Source: G965214625 sp965214625
GTDB taxonomy: Bacteria; Pseudomonadota; Gammaproteobacteria; Arenicellales; Poriferihabitantaceae
Length of the DNA: 64,000 nucleotides
Direction of reading: 5' to 3'
Assembly (NCBI GenBank): GCA_965214625.1
Contig: OZ243962.1
Span: 2,990,874-3,054,873, forward strand
Part shown: positions 8,746 through 16,598 of the stretch, one piece after another
Layout: each line of letters opens with the position of its first letter
Position numbering within the stretch: the first letter of the stretch is position 1
The notes under the pieces: model-generated
Databases searched by the model: none
The model's input: only the letters and a program-made list of their open reading frames with translations
What the model was told of the DNA's origin: nothing
Made by a program: the position numbers and the translations under genes

Positions 8746-9900
8746 ATGAGATATGGATTGGTTTGCCTGTTGTGCGTGTTGGCCCTGACCAGTTGCAGCA
8801 AAAAGGACAAGGAAATCGTATGGGGTACTTACCAGGAACCGGTGGTGCCGGCCGCCTATCCACAGGACAGTGGGGCCAGGGAATTAACCCGGTTATGGCA
8901 AAAGGATATCGGTGCCGGCGCACGTTCGGGCTATGCCCTGTTGAACCCCGGTTACCATGAAGGCGCCGTTTTTGTGGCCAGTCGGGAGGGCGAGGTCTAT
9001 CGACTGAATGCCGATAGCGGGAAGACTGTCTGGAAAACCGAGCTTGACAGGGCGGTTTTTTCCGGTGTTGGTATTGGAAATGGACGGGTGATCGTGGCGA
9101 TGGACAACGGCAATGTGGTTGCCATGGACCAGGCCGATGGATCTGTGGTCTGGACCACCCCGATCAAACGCCAGTTCTCTGCGATTCCCGTGGTCGGACA
9201 GTCCCGGGTCGTCGTGCGTAGTGCCGATGGGTTGATCATCGGACTGGATGCCGAGTCCGGGAGCATCATGTGGCAGCTGGAACGTTTGTCTCCGACGCTC
9301 ATCATGCACGGAGATTCCACACCAACCATTGCGGGAGATACGGTATTGACCGGATTATCCAATGGCATGTTGTTGGCCAACAATGTGATTACGGGCCGGG
9401 AATACTGGGAGATGCAGATCACCTCTATCGTCGGGGAAAACGAACTGGAGCAATTGGTGGATGTGGATACCTCACCATTAACCGATGGCAATACGGTCTA
9501 CGCCGCAACCTATCAGGGACATGTGGTCTCAATTGACATGCTGGATGTACAGGTACACTGGCGAACCAAAATTTCTACCCGGCTGTCAATGGCCCTGGAC
9601 AGGGACAGGCTTTATCTGACCGATGAACTGGGTTCGATTGCGGCACTGGAGCGTGAAGACGGTCAGTTTGCCTGGATGCAAGAGGCATTTCAGGGAAGAG
9701 GCGTCAGTTCCCCCGTTGTTATCAAGGACCGTGTGGTGATTGGGGATAACACCGGGCGAATCCATACCCTGGATAAAGACGATGGAACTTTGATCGAGTC
9801 CCGAAAAGCGGTCTCAGGCGCGGTTGTATCCATGACAACCCAGGATGATCAACTGACCGTTTTTTCAGCTGAAGGGCATATTGCCCGCTATTCTCTCTAA
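8746..9900 (+). CDS. bamB: outer membrane protein assembly factor BamB (lipoprotein)
   Basis: BamB is the beta-propeller lipoprotein of the BAM complex that folds outer membrane beta-barrels. The 384-residue protein starts with a lipoprotein signal whose lipobox is LTSC with the lipidated Cys at residue 17. Repeated PQQ-like blades follow, with motifs such as 'ADSGKTVWKTEL', 'ADGSVVWTTPI' and 'DVQVHWRTKI'. The start is 3 bp after the yfgM stop. Family and context agree. Confidence 0.95.
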   Translation: MRYGLVCLLCVLALTSCSKKDKEIVWGTYQEPVVPAAYPQDSGARELTRLWQKDIGAGARSGYALLNPGYHEGAVFVASREGEVYRLNADSGKTVWKTELDRAVFSGVGIGNGRVIVAMDNGNVVAMDQADGSVVWTTPIKRQFSAIPVVGQSRVVVRSADGLIIGLDAESGSIMWQLERLSPTLIMHGDSTPTIAGDTVLTGLSNGMLLANNVITGREYWEMQITSIVGENELEQLVDVDTSPLTDGNTVYAATYQGHVVSIDMLDVQVHWRTKISTRLSMALDRDRLYLTDELGSIAALEREDGQFAWMQEAFQGRGVSSPVVIKDRVVIGDNTGRIHTLDKDDGTLIESRKAVSGAVVSMTTQDDQLTVFSAEGHIARYSL

Positions 9901-9960
9901 CCTTTTGATGCGCCTGTCTTCGGGCAGTGCTGATAACTTGTCGGACGATACCGGTTTCTC

Positions 9961-11328
9961 ATGCTTCCCGTTCTGGCCCTGGTAGGCCGTCCAAATGTCG
10001 GCAAATCGACGTTGTTCAATCGCCTGACCCGGTCGAGGGACGCGCTGGTGGACAATCAGCCTGGCGTGACCCGGGACCGGTTGTACGGACGTGGCACAGT
10101 GGGCAACAAGCCCTATCTGGTGGTCGATACCGGCGGCATTGAGTCGGGCCCCGGCACATTGTCCGGTCTGATCAGGCAACAGATCGACTATGTCATCGAG
10201 GAAGCACAAGGCCTGCTTTTTGTGGTTGATGCCCAAGCGGGCCTGACGCCGCAGGACAGGGAGATCGCGCTGCGACTGAGACAGAGCGGCCGGGAGACCT
10301 TTGTCGTGGTGAATAAAAGTGAAGGCATCGCGTCCTCATTGGCGGCCGCTGAATTTCAGGCACTGGCCATGGGAAGGCCAATTGTCATTTCGGCACTTCG
10401 AGGCGACGGCATTTCCTACCTGATGGATCAGTGCCTGGCGCAACACCCGGTGGTTGTCCCGAAAGAGACAAAAGAAATCCCTACCGTGGCCCTGGTCGGT
10501 CGGCCGAATGTCGGCAAGTCAACCCTGACCAATATGCTGGTCGGCGCGAATCGGGTTATTGTCAGCGATCAGCCCGGGACCACACGGGACAGCATTAAAA
10601 TCGCCCATACGGTGGGTGATCAACCTTATGTCCTGATTGATACGGCGGGGGTACGGCGCCGTGCCCGGGTGGATCAGCTGATTGAAAAATTTTCAGTGGT
10701 CAAGACCCTGCAGGCGATTGAGGAATCGAATGTCGTGATTTTGACGCTGGACGGCGCTTCCGAGATTGTGTCGCAGGATGCAACGATTGCCGCAATGATC
10801 CGTAATTTCGGTCGATCAATGCTCGTTGTGGTCAACAAATGGGATCGACTGGAGCGGCAACAGCGCTCGAAAATCAAACGGGAGTTGTCTCAAAAACTGG
10901 GCTTTTTATCGAATGCCGAGGTTTTGTTTGTTTCGGCCTTGCATGGCTCGAATGTGGCTGAGATCATGCCTTCGGTGTGGCGCACCTATCAATCGGCGAT
11001 GATTTCGATCCCAACTTCCAGTTTGAATCGTCACCTTGAAGAAGCGGTTTATCAAACGCCACCACCCATGCATCATCGGCGACCGATCAGATTGAAATTT
11101 GCACATCAGGCCGGAAAAAATCCCCCGATCATCGTTGTCCACGGCACACAGGCTGAGTCCCTGCCGGAGTCCTATCGAAAGTATCTCGCCCGTTATTTCA
11201 CCAGCGCCTATCGCCTTGTCGGCACTCCGGTAAGGCTGATTCCGCGGTCCAGCCGCAATCCATTTAAGGAACGGCAAGCGAAGCATAAAATGGGCAAGCC
11301 GCGTTCACGGAGAAGACAAAAACGGTAA
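9961..11328 (+). CDS. der: ribosome-associated GTPase Der (EngA)
   Basis: Der is an essential GTPase for 50S maturation. The 455-residue protein has two tandem G domains, each with a P-loop 'GRPNVGKST' (near residues 8-16 and 180-188), DTGG and DTAG Walker-B-type switches, and NKxD-type motifs ('NKSE' in the first, 'NKWD' in the second). The first domain's NKSE is a mild departure from NKxD. A C-terminal KH-like domain with 'HHRRPIRLKFAHQ' and a basic tail follow. The 3' end overlaps the convergent M23 gene by 24 bp. Confidence 0.97.
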   Translation: MLPVLALVGRPNVGKSTLFNRLTRSRDALVDNQPGVTRDRLYGRGTVGNKPYLVVDTGGIESGPGTLSGLIRQQIDYVIEEAQGLLFVVDAQAGLTPQDREIALRLRQSGRETFVVVNKSEGIASSLAAAEFQALAMGRPIVISALRGDGISYLMDQCLAQHPVVVPKETKEIPTVALVGRPNVGKSTLTNMLVGANRVIVSDQPGTTRDSIKIAHTVGDQPYVLIDTAGVRRRARVDQLIEKFSVVKTLQAIEESNVVILTLDGASEIVSQDATIAAMIRNFGRSMLVVVNKWDRLERQQRSKIKRELSQKLGFLSNAEVLFVSALHGSNVAEIMPSVWRTYQSAMISIPTSSLNRHLEEAVYQTPPPMHHRRPIRLKFAHQAGKNPPIIVVHGTQAESLPESYRKYLARYFTSAYRLVGTPVRLIPRSSRNPFKERQAKHKMGKPRSRRRQKR

Positions 11329-12261
11329 CGGATCAATTGGATTGCCATTAAGGATGAGCTGCCAGTCAACGCGGCCGACGGCAGGGTTGCGGGTACTGCC
11401 GGCCGTACCGATGATACTGCCTGCGGCCAGTTTCTGACCGGTTTTCACAATCGTGTCCTGCAGCGGCGTCAGGATTGAGCGCAGGCCCTTGCCATGGTTC
11501 AGCATCACTGACAAACCACCCCCTGTGTCGAGTATCTGCTCGACAATGACGTTGTCAGGTGAAAAAACGATGGTATCGGGATCGCTCAGGTAGGTAACCG
11601 AAGGATGATCGATAAATTCGGTCTGGTCATTGTTTTTCAGGATCAGGCCATAGGGAATATAGTTTCCCCGTCCGATGATCTGTGCCAATTCGAAGTCGGG
11701 GATCAGCGCATCAATGGGCTGACTGGTCTGAAAGTCGGTTTCAAGATGCGCGGTCAGAAGACTGTTTTCAAATTCCAGATAGTCCATTTCCTCTGGCAGG
11801 GTCATGACCCTCTGTGGTCGGGAAGCGGGTAACGGGTCGACGTGAAACAATTGATTGGTTTTTCGTTCATCCTCGCTGCTCAGGGTCAACAGGTAGATTC
11901 CCGGGATAATTTCGTTCGACAACCCGACGACCGCAAACCATTGATCACGGTTTTTGACAACCATGACGGATTTGTTTCCAAAATGAACGGTGGGTTGTAC
12001 CGTGGCCTCGATGGGCAAGTGCACCACTGCGACACCACCAGGCACCGGGTTATGCCGAGGCAAACTGGCCGGTGAGGCCGGAGCAATCCCGAACAACACA
12101 CTGCACATGAGAACAAAGGCGACAACCGGTCGTTTTAATGTCGCTTGCCAGACGCACCACCGTGTCGTGTGTTGTTCAATCGAGGTAACGCCACTGCGTT
12201 GTGTCCAACGCATTTCAGGTTTTCTGTGAACGGACTGGAGTGATCGAACCGGTAGGTACAT
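11305..12261 (-). CDS. degenerate M23-fold (LytM) exported protein, probably not a peptidase
   Basis: About 318 residues from the ATG chosen here; in-frame starts at 12321 and 12210 are also possible. A hydrophobic stretch ('PVVAFVLMCSVLFGIAPA') indicates export. The C-terminal 110 residues have the LytM/M23 pattern 'GLSVMLNHGKGLRSI', 'VKTGQKLAAGSIIGTAGST' and 'LILNGNPIDPLPFL'. Where active peptidases carry the zinc-binding HxH this protein has 'VGRVDW', and the upstream HxxxD is not found. It should therefore be catalytically dead, like activators of amidases. It follows xseA on the same strand, a linkage I recall from other gammaproteobacteria. Confidence 0.75.
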   Translation of the reverse strand: MYLPVRSLQSVHRKPEMRWTQRSGVTSIEQHTTRWCVWQATLKRPVVAFVLMCSVLFGIAPASPASLPRHNPVPGGVAVVHLPIEATVQPTVHFGNKSVMVVKNRDQWFAVVGLSNEIIPGIYLLTLSSEDERKTNQLFHVDPLPASRPQRVMTLPEEMDYLEFENSLLTAHLETDFQTSQPIDALIPDFELAQIIGRGNYIPYGLILKNNDQTEFIDHPSVTYLSDPDTIVFSPDNVIVEQILDTGGGLSVMLNHGKGLRSILTPLQDTIVKTGQKLAAGSIIGTAGSTRNPAVGRVDWQLILNGNPIDPLPFLSSP

Positions 12262-12283
12262 CAAACAGGAAAACGTATCATGG

Positions 12284-13615
12284 TCATTTGTCTGAGGCGG
12301 TGACCTGAACCTGTAGATCACCTTTGGAGAGTCGGGCAGTCAATACTTCGCCCGGCTTGGTCTGTTTCGGGTCAACCACGACCGAGCGCTGGTTATTTTG
12401 CAAAATGGCATAGCCGCGACTGAGTGTCTGCATCGGATCCATAATGTGCAGTTTTTCTTTCAGTCCGGTCACGGTCGTCTGACAGTCTGTCAACCGGTGT
12501 GCGATCAACATCGAAAGCGCATGTTTTTTCTGATCCAGTAATTGATGTCCCTGCACCAGGTGATTTCGAGGGGATTGGGCTCTTAGCCGGGTGTTGAGAT
12601 GTTGAATATGGTTTCGTTTCCCGTTGAGCTTTCGATCAACCAGGGAAACCAGACGTTGTCGAAAATTGATTCGGCGCTGATCAATCAGCGCCAATTTTTG
12701 AGAGGGATGTACCAGCTTCGAACGCAGTGAGTCGAGGGATTGTTGAGCAGACTGGTGCATTCGGGTGACCGCCCGGTGGAGCTGGTTTGTCCGTATCGCC
12801 AGTTTTTGCTGTAGCTCCTGAATATCCGGGGTGGCTGCTTCTGCCGCTGCGGTTGGGGTCGCGGCCCTTGTGTCCGCAACCAGATCGGCAATCGTGTGGT
12901 CCACCTCGTGGCCCACGCCACTGATCACGGGAATGGCTGAGCGGAATATCTCCCGGGCGACGGCTTCTTCATTGAACGGTTGCAGGTCTTCCAGTGAACC
13001 GCCGCCCCGAGCGAGCAGGATGACCTCGGTTTCAGCCCGTAAATTGGCTGTTTTAAGGGCACCCACGATTTCCGTGGCCGCCTGTACACCCTGCACCGAA
13101 GTCGGATAAAGGATAACCCGGGCCAGGGGATATCTTCGCCTGAGTGTCGTCAAAATATCCTGTAATGCGGCACCTGAAGGCGAGGTGATTACGCCGATAT
13201 TGCGTGGATAGACCGGTATGGCCTGTTTATGCGCTTCACTGAAGAGTCCTTCCTGTGACAGTTTCATTTTCAATTGCTCGAAGGCGCGGCGCAGGGCGCC
13301 CTCTCCGGCATCCTCAAGGTATGAGACGATCAGTTGCAGGTCGCCTCGAGATTCATACAGCGAAATCTGCCCGCAGACGACAACACGCATCCCGTCGACC
13401 GGGACCACACCCCGTCGGGATTGTCGCTGACGGAAAAAGGCACAGCGGATGACGGCTCCGTGTTCCTTCAGGGAAAAATACAGGTGACCTGACGCAGGTG
13501 TTGCCAGCCCGGAAATCTCTCCCTCGACCCACACGGTATGGTAGTTGGATTCAAGTAAATTTCTCAGTTCGATGACCAGCTGCTTGACAGAATAAACCTT
13601 GTTCGGGATGGACAT
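12284..13615 (-). CDS. xseA: exodeoxyribonuclease VII large subunit
   Basis: This 443-residue protein is the catalytic subunit of the ssDNA exonuclease made with XseB. An N-terminal OB fold ('VWVEGEISGLATPASGHLYFSLKE') is followed by the catalytic domain with 'IGVITSPSGAALQDILTTLRRR', 'LARGGGSLEDLQPFNEE' and 'SGVGHEVDHTIADLVADTRAATPTAAAE'. A long C-terminal coiled coil carries 'LSRGYAIL'. Length and motifs are complete. No xseB is in the window. Confidence 0.96.
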   Translation of the reverse strand: MSIPNKVYSVKQLVIELRNLLESNYHTVWVEGEISGLATPASGHLYFSLKEHGAVIRCAFFRQRQSRRGVVPVDGMRVVVCGQISLYESRGDLQLIVSYLEDAGEGALRRAFEQLKMKLSQEGLFSEAHKQAIPVYPRNIGVITSPSGAALQDILTTLRRRYPLARVILYPTSVQGVQAATEIVGALKTANLRAETEVILLARGGGSLEDLQPFNEEAVAREIFRSAIPVISGVGHEVDHTIADLVADTRAATPTAAAEAATPDIQELQQKLAIRTNQLHRAVTRMHQSAQQSLDSLRSKLVHPSQKLALIDQRRINFRQRLVSLVDRKLNGKRNHIQHLNTRLRAQSPRNHLVQGHQLLDQKKHALSMLIAHRLTDCQTTVTGLKEKLHIMDPMQTLSRGYAILQNNQRSVVVDPKQTKPGEVLTARLSKGDLQVQVTASDK

Positions 13616-13695
13616 GAAAGTGAGGTCAGTAGAAGGGTTGCCGGGTACTTCGTGGAGTATAGTGACTGGGTAAACGAAAATTCGGTTGCTTTAAT

Positions 13696-14043
13696 TCAGT
13701 GGGGTTCTGTGGACAGTCGGTGCGTCCCTTGGTTTGCCTGTTCCAGGGCAAGCCGAGACAAACGAGTCACTCGCTCGGCCAATCTGATGGCCACATCTTG
13801 TTCCCCTTGCCGCATTTTCTCTCGGGCGACCGAAAGCAGTTCACTCAAGCTTGCCTTGCGATTGAAATGCGAAGAGAAGATCAACCACTCCGCCTTGTTC
13901 TCCTGTACCACCCTCAGTTCATCGGCTGCCCGTGAAATAGCCGGATGTTCACTCTGTAGTGACGATGGGACCGGCTTTTCCGGGACTGTTTGACAGCCAC
14001 CGAGCATCAAACTACAGACGATCGGAAAGAACCTGAATTTCAT
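13696..14043 (-). CDS. small putative lipoprotein with helical domain
   Basis: This 115-residue protein has a type II signal peptide ('IVCSLMLGGC', lipidated Cys near residue 17) and then a mostly helical, charged region. The pattern 'AREKMRQGEQDVAIRLAERVTRLSRLALEQA' recalls the DUF4398 family of small lipoproteins, which have alternating Ala/Glu/Arg helices, but the similarity is only by eye. It stands alone between xseA and rpsP. Function unknown. Confidence 0.6.
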   Translation of the reverse strand: MKFRFFPIVCSLMLGGCQTVPEKPVPSSLQSEHPAISRAADELRVVQENKAEWLIFSSHFNRKASLSELLSVAREKMRQGEQDVAIRLAERVTRLSRLALEQANQGTHRLSTEPH

Positions 14044-14580
14044 AATACCCTTTCGATGGTGAAACGTGCAGCGATTATGCCTCGGGGCGTGATTTGATCA
14101 TAAGCGGTGGCATTATAGCGTCATTTCATGCCGATGCATTGCCGTGATTGCATCGTTTGTCACACGCGGTATGAATGAGCGCGAGATGTCCCGTTTCTTG
14201 AGGATTCATGACGGCGCATTTGGTGACCATGGAGGAGCCTGTTTCAGTGAACAGCAAACACCGTAAAATAGATAATTGCCCTATGCGGGAAACGGGTTTT
14301 GGGGCGTATCGGACAGGCGGTGTTGTTGGGCGATTGCGGGCGAGTGGGGTAAGTCGGAGTTAAATGCGGTACCCCGGACCCCATCAATCAGGGGCAGACC
14401 GGATAATGGGCGTGGCCGACAGTGTGAATAGAGAAAACCGGTTGCGTACGATACACAGGCTCATCGGACGGGTATGAACCGGACTGAAAATAGCGAAATC
14501 CAGTTTTTTGTCGAATTGTTTTTATGGTAGAATCGCGCACCTTTAAAAACAGCACTCGAGTCGGGAAAAATTCATAGACC
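14044..14580. other. intergenic region upstream of rpsP
   Basis: About 540 bases with no supported gene. It should hold the promoter of the rpsP operon on the right and of the lipoprotein on the left. Confidence 0.4.
14525..14533 (+). promoter_or_regulatory. candidate extended -10 of the rpsP operon
   Basis: TGG followed by TAGAAT forms an extended -10 (TGn-TAtAAT-like) 48 bp before the rpsP ATG. No good -35 is seen at 17 bp, which is tolerable for extended -10 promoters. Ribosomal protein operons often have this type. By-eye call. Confidence 0.4.
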
Positions 14581-14853
14581 ATGGTTACCATTCGCTTATC
14601 TCGCGGCGGTTCTAAGAAACGCCCTTTTTATTCCATTGTGGTTGCCGATCAGCGACGGTCTCTGCAGGGTCGATTTATCGAGAGGATTGGCTTTTATAAT
14701 CCCATTGCCACGGGGAACGAAGAAGCGTTGAGAATCGATACAGATCGACTGGAGCACTGGGTTCGCCAGGGCGCCAAACCGAGCGATCGGGTCGCACAGC
14801 TTTACAAGCAGACGCGAACGGCACAAAGCGCAGTGGAAGCGCCCGCAGCTTAA
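14581..14853 (+). CDS. rpsP: 30S ribosomal protein S16
   Basis: This 90-residue protein binds 16S rRNA early in 30S assembly. The family start 'MVTIRLSRGGSKKRPFYSIVVAD' (paraphrased; first residues MVTIRL) and the block 'FIERIGFYNP' are complete, followed by 'HWVRQGAKPSDRV'. The C-terminal tail rich in Ala is normal. It opens the conserved rpsP-rimM-trmD-rplS operon. Confidence 0.97.
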   Translation: MVTIRLSRGGSKKRPFYSIVVADQRRSLQGRFIERIGFYNPIATGNEEALRIDTDRLEHWVRQGAKPSDRVAQLYKQTRTAQSAVEAPAA

Positions 14854-14914
14854 AATGGGTCTGTGGGCCGATTCGGATTTGCGTGCGACAACGGACAGAT
14901 AGGCGATTTGTAGT

Positions 14915-15457
14915 ATTAACCGACAACGGGAAAAGTGGGTATTAGGAAAGATTTCCGATCATTTTGGTGTCAGGGGTTGGTTGAAAGTCGTTTCCTTCAC
15001 AAGACCGGTTGATGAAATCTTTCACTATTCCAATTGGTTTGTCAGAGGGGGCGAGGCAGATGAATGGCGGCTTTTCGAGGTTGAACAGTACCGGTATCAG
15101 GGTAAACGCCTCACCGTCAAGCTGGTCGGATTGGATCGACGGGAGCAGACCGAAGACGTGGTTGGCAAGGAGGTGGCGATTGATCGGTCACAATTGGCGA
15201 TGCTGCCCGAGGGTGAATATTACTGGAATGAACTGATCGGATTGGCGGTCTATAACCTGCAGGCAGTGTATTTGGGGCAGGTTGACCATCTCCTCGAGAC
15301 CGGAGCCAATGATGTTCTGGTTGTCTCGAGGGGGCACCGGACAGGCGGTCAGGGAGCGCAGGAACAGCGACGACTTGTTCCGTGGATACCGGAGGTGATT
15401 GTGGAAGTCGATTCCGCTCGGTCCTTGATAAGGGTTGACTGGGAGGAAGATTTCTAG
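14915..15457 (+). CDS. rimM: 16S rRNA processing protein RimM, with apparent ATT start
   Basis: RimM helps assemble the 30S head and binds S19. The conserved N-terminal block 'WVLGKISDHFGVRGWLKV' lies upstream of every ATG, GTG or TTG in the frame except a TTG at 14981, which would remove it. The frame is open back to a TAG at 14900-14902. Two ATT codons follow that stop, and the one at 14915 gives a normal-length N-terminus with an AGGCG 9-10 bp upstream. An AUU start, a sequencing error or a nonsense change in a longer ORF from ATG 14855 are the options. The PRC-barrel domain ('YYWNELIGLAVYN') is intact and the length (180 aa) is normal. Confidence 0.85.
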   Translation: MNRQREKWVLGKISDHFGVRGWLKVVSFTRPVDEIFHYSNWFVRGGEADEWRLFEVEQYRYQGKRLTVKLVGLDRREQTEDVVGKEVAIDRSQLAMLPEGEYYWNELIGLAVYNLQAVYLGQVDHLLETGANDVLVVSRGHRTGGQGAQEQRRLVPWIPEVIVEVDSARSLIRVDWEEDF

Positions 15458-15487
15458 TGGTTGGAATATGATGGTCGGGACCAGGTT

Positions 15488-16213
15488 ATGCTGAAGATCA
15501 ATGTCGTTACGATTTTCCCAGACATGTTTCGATCCATCAGTGACTTTGGTATTACCGGTCGAACCATTGACAAGGGGTTACTGCAGCTTCGGTGCTGGGA
15601 CCCCCGAGACTTTACTCAGGACCGCGGTCGCCGTATTGATGATCGCCCCTACGGTGGTGGTCCGGGCATGGTGATGCGCCCTGAACCGCTGGCGAATTGT
15701 ATTGACAAGATTAAATCCAGTGCCACCGGGCCGGTGATTTATCTTTCTCCTCAAGGGGAAAGACTGGATCAGAAAACCGTCACTGAGTTGAGTGAACTGG
15801 CTGATTTTACACTGCTCTCGGGGCGCTATGAGGGGGTTGACGAACGTATTTTGCAGACACGGGTGGACCGGGAAATTTCGATTGGGGATTATGTCTTGTC
15901 GGGGGGTGAGTTGCCGGCGATGGTGATGGTGGAGGCGGTTTCGCGACTGTTGCCCGGGGCGCTCGGAAATACCTTGTCGTGTCGACAGGATTCCTTCTTT
16001 GAAGCGTTGCTCGATTGTCCTCACTATACTCGGCCCAGGGAATTTGAACGATTGTCTGTTCCGGAGGTGCTTTTGAGTGGAGATCATGAGCAGATACGGC
16101 GTTGGAGGCTGAAACACGCCTTGGTCAGAACCCGTACTCGTCGTCCGGATATGCTGGAAAACAGTGAGCTGGATGAAGAGAAGATGAATTTATTGAAAAC
16201 CCTGTGGGGATGA
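15488..16213 (+). CDS. trmD: tRNA (guanine-N1-)-methyltransferase
   Basis: TrmD methylates G37 of tRNAs next to the anticodon and prevents +1 frameshifting. The protein has 241 residues from the ATG at 15488, which matches the family start 'MLKINVVTIFPDMF'; an upstream TTG at 15461 adds residues with no counterpart. The SPOUT knot motifs are seen: 'YLSPQGERLDQ', 'LLSGRYEGVDERI' and 'SIGDYVLSGGELPAM'. The C-terminal domain has 'HYTRPREFE'. It lies in the rpsP operon. Confidence 0.96.
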   Translation: MLKINVVTIFPDMFRSISDFGITGRTIDKGLLQLRCWDPRDFTQDRGRRIDDRPYGGGPGMVMRPEPLANCIDKIKSSATGPVIYLSPQGERLDQKTVTELSELADFTLLSGRYEGVDERILQTRVDREISIGDYVLSGGELPAMVMVEAVSRLLPGALGNTLSCRQDSFFEALLDCPHYTRPREFERLSVPEVLLSGDHEQIRRWRLKHALVRTRTRRPDMLENSELDEEKMNLLKTLWG

Positions 16214-16228
16214 TTTGGGAGTACACAG

Positions 16229-16579
16229 ATGAACAAGATTATTGAACAGCTTGAAGCAGAACAGTTGAAATCGGATATTCCGAAGTTTGGTCCGGGTGAC
16301 ACGGTCAAAGTGCAGGTTCGGGTCAAAGAAGGGACACGCGAACGCCTGCAAGCCTATGAAGGGGTTGTGATTGCGAAGAAAAACAGGGGGTTGAACTCTT
16401 CATTCACTGTCCGGAAAATGGCCAGTGGCGAAGGGGTTGAACGTGTTTTTCAGACGCACAGTCCACTGATCGCAGATATCCAGGTGATGCGACGGGGCGA
16501 TGTACGCCGGGCCAAACTCTACTATCTTCGTGACCGGACCGGCAAAGCGGCTCGAATCAAGGAAAAAATCCGTCGCTGA
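16229..16579 (+). CDS. rplS: 50S ribosomal protein L19
   Basis: This 116-residue protein sits at the 30S-50S interface. The typical segments 'FGPGDTVKVQVRVKEG', 'QAYEGVVIAKKNRG', 'SFTVRKMASGEGVERVF' and 'RRAKLYYLRDRTGKAARIKE' are complete. It is the last gene of the rpsP operon and is followed by a hairpin with a T-tract. Confidence 0.97.
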   Translation: MNKIIEQLEAEQLKSDIPKFGPGDTVKVQVRVKEGTRERLQAYEGVVIAKKNRGLNSSFTVRKMASGEGVERVFQTHSPLIADIQVMRRGDVRRAKLYYLRDRTGKAARIKEKIRR

Positions 16580-16598
16580 GCCTCGCTCAGACAGCCAA

